From: Ehretia macrophylla
Lineage: Eukaryota; Streptophyta; Magnoliopsida; Boraginales; Ehretiaceae
DNA length: 64,000 nucleotides
Reading direction: 5' to 3'
NCBI GenBank assembly: GCA_037974665.1
Contig: CM075783.1
Location: 10,607,262 to 10,671,261 of the forward strand
A program made the position numbers and the translations under genes. The notes under the pieces were generated by a model, which saw only the letters and a program-made list of their open reading frames with translations, did not search any database and was not told the DNA's origin. Positions 58,472 through 64,000 of the stretch are shown in pieces. The first letter of the stretch is position 1; the number at the start of each line of letters is the position of its first letter.

Positions 58472-61400
58472 CACCCTCTCCCCCTTAAACTAATTGCGTC
58501 CTCGCAATTCTTACATGATTCGGCAAAGAGCTCCGGATACTTCTCTCTGATCTGATCTTCTCGCTCCCAAGTGGCATCCTCAACCCCATGATGATCCCAG
58601 AGAACTTTTACCATAGGAATATTTTTAGTCCTAAGTTCCTGAATTTTTCGGTCAACCACTCGAAGAGGCTTCTCAACATAAGCTAAGGACTCATCAATTT
58701 CCAACGGCTCCGGCTCAATGATATGCGACGGATCAGGATTATACTTTCTCAACAGTGACACATGGAAAACATCATGAATCCGACCCAAACTCGGAGGTAA
58801 GGCCAATCCGTAAGCTAAATCTCCAACCTTCTCAGTGATCTCAAAAGGTCCCACGTATCTAGGACTAAGTTTGCCTCCCTTGCCGTGCCGAATCAAACCT
58901 TTCCGCGGAGAGACTTTTAAGAAAACATGATCACCCTTAGAAAATACTAAGTCCCGTCGACGTCTATCAGCATAATTCTTCTGTCGACTCTGAGCTGTAA
59001 GCATCCTCTTCTTTATAAGCCTCACGTTATCCACCATTTTAACCATCTCCGGAAGAATAGCAGGATCATCTGTTTTCATCTCACCTTCCTCATCCCAATA
59101 CAACGGAGACCGACATTTTCGCCCATAAAGTGCCTTATAGGGTGCCATGCCAATAGTGGCCTGATAACTGTTATTGTAAGCAAACTCTGCTAGAGGCAGA
59201 TATTTCTCCCAATTCTTGCCAAAATCCAGAACACAGGCTCTCAACATATCCTCCAGTATCCTGATAGTCCTCTCCGACTGACCATCCGTCTGCGGGTGAT
59301 AAGCAGTACTAAAACTCAAATTAGTCCCCAAAGCCTTTTGTAGCTTCTGCCAGAACTGTGATGTAAACCTGGGATCCCTGTCTGACACAATCTGAGATGG
59401 AACTCCATGCAGTCTCACAATATTTTCAACATAAAGCTCAGCCAATTTATCGAGAGAATCTGTTTTCTTTGTAGCAATAAAATGCGAACTCTTCGTCAAC
59501 CTGTCTACTACAACCCACACCGAATCATTACCTCGTGGTGATCTCGGTAAATCCGACACAAGATCCATAGTAACCTGATCCCATTTCCAGACCGGAATCT
59601 CCAACGGTTGCAACAATCCTGCTGGCCTCTGATGCTCTGCCTTAACTTTCTGACAAGTCAAACATTTAGCTACATACTCAGCTATCTCTCTCTTCATGTT
59701 GTTCCACCAGAAATTCTGTTTCAAGTCTCTATACAGTTTTGTGCTTCCAGGATGAATTGTATATTTAGAAGCATGAGCCTCAGCAAGAATCTCATATTTC
59801 ACAACCGAATTACTAGGAATGCAAATTCTGTTCCTGTACCTGAGAAGCCCATCATCATGCATCTTAAAGTCGGACTCTCCCCCTTTTGACTTCTCTAAAA
59901 GCTTCAATAGCTGAGAATCTGATTGTTGCGCTTCTCTGATTCTAGATAGCAATAAAGATTTGATTTGTAAACTAGCAAATTGAATACCTGATCTAGAAGC
60001 TTTCGGTTTCCATAAACACAGTTCTTCCACAATCTCCCAATCCTTGATTATCAAACTAGACACAGAAGCTTTCCGGCTCAGTGCATCTGCAACAGTATTA
60101 GCTTTTCCCGGCAAATAGCTAATGGTACAGTTATAATCATTCAATAATTCTAGCCAACGCCTTTGCCTCATATTCAAATCTTTTTGAGAAAACAAATATT
60201 TCAAACTTTTATGGTCAGTAAATATTTCAAATTTGTTGCCCCACAAATAATGCCGCCATTTCTTCAAAGCAAAGACAACAGCTGCAAGCTCTAAATCATG
60301 AGTAGGATAATTGAGTTCATATGGTTTCAATTTCCTAGAGGCATATGCTATGACTTTACCATTTTGCATCAAAACACAACCTAACCCTTCTTTCGAAGCG
60401 TCACTATAAATCACCAAGTTCTCGGTTCCCTCAGGTAAAGCAAGGATAGGTGCAGTGGTAAGTCGCTTTTTCAACTCCTGGAAACTAGCTTCACATTTAT
60501 CATCCCAATTAAACACAGTTTTCTTCTGGGTTAAAGTAGTCAAAGGTCCTGCAATCCTTGAAAAATCTTTAACAAATCGCCTATAATATCCCGCTAATCC
60601 CAAGAAACTACGGACTTCCGTGACAGTTTCAGGTCTTTTCCACGACATGACTACATCAATTTTAGCAGGATCAACAGATATTCCCTCCTGGGAAATGATA
60701 TGACCTAAAAAGGCAACCTGTTTCAACCAGAATTCGCATTTGCTAAATTTGGCAAACAACTTGTGTTCTTGCAGGGTTTTAAGTACAATCCTCAAATGCT
60801 CTTCATGCTCTGACTCAGATTTAGAGTACACTAATATGTCATCAATAAAAATCACCACAAATTGATCAAGATAGGGTCGAAATACTCTCTGCATCAAATC
60901 CATAAAAGCGGCTGGAGCATTTGTCAACCCGAATGGTAAAACAACAAACTCATAATGGCCGTACCTAGTTCTAAATGCAGTCTTAGGTACATCCTCTTTC
61001 CTGATCCTCAACTGGTAATAACCCTGCCTCAAATCGAATTTTGAAAACACAACAGCACCCTGTAGCTGATCAAACAACTCCTCAATTAAAGGCAAAGGAT
61101 ATTTGTTTTTCACCGTTACCTGATTCAGACCCCGATAATCTATACACAAACGTAGTGTACCGTCTTTCTTTTTCACAAATAACACGGGAGCACCCCACGG
61201 TGACGAACTAGGCTGAATGAAACCTTTCTCAAGCAAACCCTGAAGCTGAATTTTCAATTCTTGTAACTCAGGGGAAGACATTCTATACGGGGTTCTCGAG
61301 ATAGGACTAGTTCCCGGCAACAGGTCAATCACAAATTCAATCTCCCTATCAGGTGGTAACCCAGGCAACTCCTCAGGGAAAACCCCCGGAAACTCTTTTA

Positions 61401-63168
61401 TAATAGGTACTTCACTCAATTTCAATTTATCTCCAGGCTGATTAATAAAATAAGCTAAGTATGCATCATAGCCTTTACTCAACATTTTAGTAGCTTTAAT
61501 GGATGATATAATACGTGTCCCAGTAGACTTTCGACTCCCAGTTACTTTAATAATAGGTCGGTTAGGTACTTCTAAAGTCAAAACTTTCCTCCTACAGTCC
61601 AAACATGCATAATATCGCCCCAACCAATCCATCCCTAAGATAACCTCAAAGTCCCGAAATGGCATGATAATCAAATCAATAGGATACATGCAACCTTCAA
61701 TGCAAATATTACAATCCTTACATACAGACTCCGTAACAAATTTAGTTCCCATAGGATTACCTACTTCAATCACATACGGCAGTTTATCAACTTTTAATGT
61801 AGCAGACTGTGCACATGCAGGTGTAATGAATGAATGTGTAGCCCCGGTGTCAATCAAAACTACTACCGGCTGATTATTAATAAGAAAAGTACCTTCCACC
61901 ACCACTGTCGTCTCTGGAAGCTCCTCCTGGTCAAGTGCAAATACCCGTGCCTGACCTCGCGGTACGGTAGCTGCTCCTGAAGCTCTAGTCTGGGCACCCT
62001 GGCCTGAAGTCTGACCCTGACCACCTCTAAACTTGGGACAATCCCTAACTCTGTGCTGATCACTACCACAGCCCGTGCAACGGCCTAGTTTCCTCCAACA
62101 CTCAGCCTCTGTGTGACCCTTACGATTGCAATGAGTACACTGTAAATTCTTCCTAGCAGCAGATCCTCCTGTAGGGGTCCTATAAGTAGATGTGGCAGAA
62201 CTGCCCTGCTGAGATCTAGCAGTCACTGGTCGGGTCTGTGACTGTCCCTGTGGCTGGCTCTGAGCTGGTCTCGGCTGTGACTGTACCTGAACTGGTCCTG
62301 GGTAGCTCTGGGTCTGCCTAGGCTGCTGAGTCTGCCTCTGATAACCCTGACTCTGAGATTGAAACTGCCGTTTGCTTGACTGACTAGACTGAGCTAACAC
62401 ATCTGCCTTACGTTTCTCATATCTCGATGCAGCCCGAACTACTGCAGCATAGCTTGGATAATCTTGTGAAGACAAGTTAAGCATGATGTCACTCCTCAAC
62501 CCTGTAATAAATCTCTGAATTTTCACATCCTCGGGCTGAACTAAAGCAGGCACATATCGAGATAGTCTCGTAAAGGTAGCCTCATACTGGTCTACAGTCA
62601 TGTTCCCCTGTTTCAAGGCTATAAACTCATCCTGATGCCTCTCACGGGCTACAACCGATACATACTTATCTCGAAACTCACAAACAAAATCAGCCCATAC
62701 ATGCTGAACCCTCTCAGCATCCCATTTTTCTCTAATAGTACGCCACCAAGCCTCGGCATCACCCTCCATTAAAAATGTAGCACAGTTGATCTTTCTTTCA
62801 TCGTCACACTCAAGTATTGCAGCAACTTTCTCGAATTTACTCAGCCACAACTCTGCTTTCATATCATCTGGTTCACCATAAAAACTGTATGCTCCATGAT
62901 GCAGAAATTTATCAAATAAGTTACCTCCCGCAGTACCACTGCCCTCTGCTCTGGCAGTCTGATTACCTCTGTCAGCACCTGCTGTACCCTGCTGAACCAC
63001 AAACTGTGCTATAGTATTCATCGCAGTAGCCATAGTAGCTAAAATCTGGGCAGTGCTCGGCTCCTGACCTTGCTGTACATTCCCGGCTGCCCCAGCATCC
63101 TGCCCTGGTACATTCTGTCTAGGAGCCTCATCCGGCTCACCCCGTGGTCTACCCCGTCTCCTCATCAC
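58330..63168 (-). CDS. Tekay gag-pol polyprotein, 1612 residues, uninterrupted
   Basis: One frame from ATG at 63168. Parts are: Gag (residues about 1-340, with a Gln-rich stretch about 265-320); two zinc knuckles ([14 protein letters not shown] at 344-357, [14 protein letters not shown] at 364-377); retropepsin ([10 protein letters not shown] near 438-447); RT (about 600-800, with [13 protein letters not shown]); RNase H ([12 protein letters not shown]); zinc-binding and core integrase ([27 protein letters not shown]); and a chromodomain-like end ([19 protein letters not shown]). The order RT, RNase H, integrase marks Ty3. The frame runs through the purine tract and about 140 bp into the 3' LTR before stopping, so the last some 45 residues are LTR-coded. 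Confidence 0.93.
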   Translation of the reverse strand: MMRRRGRPRGEPDEAPRQNVPGQDAGAAGNVQQGQEPSTAQILATMATAMNTIAQFVVQQGTAGADRGNQTARAEGSGTAGGNLFDKFLHHGAYSFYGEPDDMKAELWLSKFEKVAAILECDDERKINCATFLMEGDAEAWWRTIREKWDAERVQHVWADFVCEFRDKYVSVVARERHQDEFIALKQGNMTVDQYEATFTRLSRYVPALVQPEDVKIQRFITGLRSDIMLNLSSQDYPSYAAVVRAASRYEKRKADVLAQSSQSSKRQFQSQSQGYQRQTQQPRQTQSYPGPVQVQSQPRPAQSQPQGQSQTRPVTARSQQGSSATSTYRTPTGGSAARKNLQCTHCNRKGHTEAECWRKLGRCTGCGSDQHRVRDCPKFRGGQGQTSGQGAQTRASGAATVPRGQARVFALDQEELPETTVVVEGTFLINNQPVVVLIDTGATHSFITPACAQSATLKVDKLPYVIEVGNPMGTKFVTESVCKDCNICIEGCMYPIDLIIMPFRDFEVILGMDWLGRYYACLDCRRKVLTLEVPNRPIIKVTGSRKSTGTRIISSIKATKMLSKGYDAYLAYFINQPGDKLKLSEVPIIKEFPGVFPEELPGLPPDREIEFVIDLLPGTSPISRTPYRMSSPELQELKIQLQGLLEKGFIQPSSSPWGAPVLFVKKKDGTLRLCIDYRGLNQVTVKNKYPLPLIEELFDQLQGAVVFSKFDLRQGYYQLRIRKEDVPKTAFRTRYGHYEFVVLPFGLTNAPAAFMDLMQRVFRPYLDQFVVIFIDDILVYSKSESEHEEHLRIVLKTLQEHKLFAKFSKCEFWLKQVAFLGHIISQEGISVDPAKIDVVMSWKRPETVTEVRSFLGLAGYYRRFVKDFSRIAGPLTTLTQKKTVFNWDDKCEASFQELKKRLTTAPILALPEGTENLVIYSDASKEGLGCVLMQNGKVIAYASRKLKPYELNYPTHDLELAAVVFALKKWRHYLWGNKFEIFTDHKSLKYLFSQKDLNMRQRRWLELLNDYNCTISYLPGKANTVADALSRKASVSSLIIKDWEIVEELCLWKPKASRSGIQFASLQIKSLLLSRIREAQQSDSQLLKLLEKSKGGESDFKMHDDGLLRYRNRICIPSNSVVKYEILAEAHASKYTIHPGSTKLYRDLKQNFWWNNMKREIAEYVAKCLTCQKVKAEHQRPAGLLQPLEIPVWKWDQVTMDLVSDLPRSPRGNDSVWVVVDRLTKSSHFIATKKTDSLDKLAELYVENIVRLHGVPSQIVSDRDPRFTSQFWQKLQKALGTNLSFSTAYHPQTDGQSERTIRILEDMLRACVLDFGKNWEKYLPLAEFAYNNSYQATIGMAPYKALYGRKCRSPLYWDEEGEMKTDDPAILPEMVKMVDNVRLIKKRMLTAQSRQKNYADRRRRDLVFSKGDHVFLKVSPRKGLIRHGKGGKLSPRYVGPFEITEKVGDLAYGLALPPSLGRIHDVFHVSLLRKYNPDPSHIIEPEPLEIDESLAYVEKPLRVVDRKIQELRTKNIPMVKVLWDHHGVEDATWEREDQIREKYPELFAESCKNCEDAISLRGRGCDTREFHLKFIIIVAYLCAHFYVHHFFLFNCFYCGSLFIKFLTVSKA

Positions 63169-63457
63169 AATGCTAGAAGAACATCATATTATAATAGGCA
63201 AATAAACTATGCAAGATAATTTACACATTGTTTTCAAACATTTTACTCACATAAGAACACATAAAACACTTAACAACAATCAATACTAACTTTTCATATT
63301 CTTATCATATTAAGCTTTATCCTTCTTTTTCATGCTAGCATGTCTTATATCTAAGTACTTAAACAACTAAACACTTACATATTCACATAATTCATTTCCA
63401 CATATAGACCTCTACCCACATGCCAAGGAATTTAACCCGGCTTCAAGCATTCTAGTA

Positions 63458-63469
63458 GCTCTGATACCA
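63458..63469 (-). other. Primer-binding site for initiator tRNA-Met
   Basis: On the minus strand it reads TGGTATCAGAGC, a few bases after the 5' LTR end. This is the standard 12-base match to the plant initiator tRNA-Met 3' end. Confidence 0.9.
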
Positions 63470-63476
63470 CTTAAGG

Positions 63477-64000
63477 TGTAACGCCCCGAACCCAACCCCA
63501 CGCTAAGTCAGGCTCGGACCCGTCACTCGGACAGAGTCTCCTCTGTACCAAGGACAAACTAATACCTGCAAACATTCATTCAAGACATCCGAACTAAAAG
63601 CAACAACTTATCCACAATAACTCCGAAGCCAAAACACAATCGCAAGGCCATCCGAGCCTTGGAGCAACAATTTTCTACTAAAGCACACAAGCATGCGAGA
63701 TAAGTTGTTTTTAGTTATAAGTAGTTAATTACAATAAACTTCTAAGTTCCATATGAAGGTCTACAAACACTCCAAGCATGCAAGAGAAAATAAGGTCTGG
63801 AATTCATTATTACAATCTAACAACCTTCTTAAACTCTTAATACACATTTACTAGACATATATATACAAGACTCTATGGTCTCAAAATACATTAACACCAA
63901 GAACTCCACATAAGAAGCACATAAATCCACCTCAGCACACAAGATCACTGATTCTGATCTACTTGAACTTCTTCCTCTTCTTCTACCTCTAATAGCTGGG
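63477..64000 (-). repeat. Tekay 5' LTR (minus-strand element), partial
   Basis: Matches 56015-56538 almost base for base and continues beyond the window edge. Confidence 0.95.

Larger units (their letters stand above)
56015..64000 (-). mobile_element. Young, whole-looking Tekay-like Ty3 chromovirus, cut by window end
   Basis: Minus-strand element. The 3' LTR is 56015-58471 (2457 bp) and the 5' LTR starts at 63477 and runs out of the window. The primer-binding site for initiator tRNA-Met (TGGTATCAGAGC on the minus strand) lies at 63458-63469, and the purine tract is at 58472-58490. Over the 524 bp where both LTRs can be compared I count 4 substitutions and one single-base length difference, under 1 percent, suggesting a few hundred thousand years at most (inference). 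It inserted into the hAT transposase gene. The second target duplication lies outside the window. It looks whole, with no visible break in the coding region. Confidence 0.93.

Overview
This is nuclear DNA from a flowering plant, most likely a eudicot. The evidence is one intact DELLA-type GRAS gene, low GC between genes, and typical plant repeats: Ty3 chromovirus and Ty1 SIRE-type retrotransposons, a MuDR-like transposon, a hAT transposon, an L1 LINE, a TRIM and MITEs. I cannot name the species. The only host gene I can support is the DELLA gene on the minus strand at 42331-44235. It encodes a gibberellin-responsive growth repressor of 634 residues with no intron. Its signature motif reads DELMA instead of DELLA.

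Left half (1-36.8 kb). Position 1 lies inside a Tekay-like LTR that ends at 2250. From about 2.9 to 35.3 kb the backbone is a single decayed minus-strand L1 LINE, with ORF1, endonuclease and reverse transcriptase still recognisable. It is split by later insertions. A 1.68 kb solo LTR sits in the LINE (ends 4939 and 21693, target duplication AATAA). A 15 kb MULE sits in that solo LTR (6387-21455, GTTTAGTTT). A 9.5 kb SIRE-type Copia element sits in the MULE transposase gene (9212-18744, ATTGG). A 9.5 kb Tekay element (22055-31549, GTAAA), a 426 bp TRIM (31725-32150) and a 0.36 kb MITE (34.34-34.70 kb) hit the same LINE. A putative deleted DNA transposon with GCCCAACTCGAG-like repeats follows at 35.3-36.8 kb.

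Middle (36.8-52.9 kb). This is AT-rich gene space around the DELLA gene. It holds a 473 bp unit in three tandem copies that grew out of a MITE end, three inverted-repeat MITEs (two with 9 bp target duplications of Mutator type), a SINE candidate, shorter tandem duplications, and two unexplained GC-rich islands near 49.7 and 52.3 kb.

Right end (52.9-64 kb). A decayed minus-strand hAT transposase gene is interrupted by a 1.23 kb solo LTR (53218-54448, ATAAA). It is then cut by a young Tekay element on the minus strand (56015 to beyond 64000), which keeps one uninterrupted gag-pol frame of 1612 codons and nearly identical LTRs.

I found no CRISPR array, operon, rRNA or tRNA gene, and no convincing new biological system. 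The most informative things here are the dated nest of insertions, the DELLA motif variant and the unexplained GC-rich islands.
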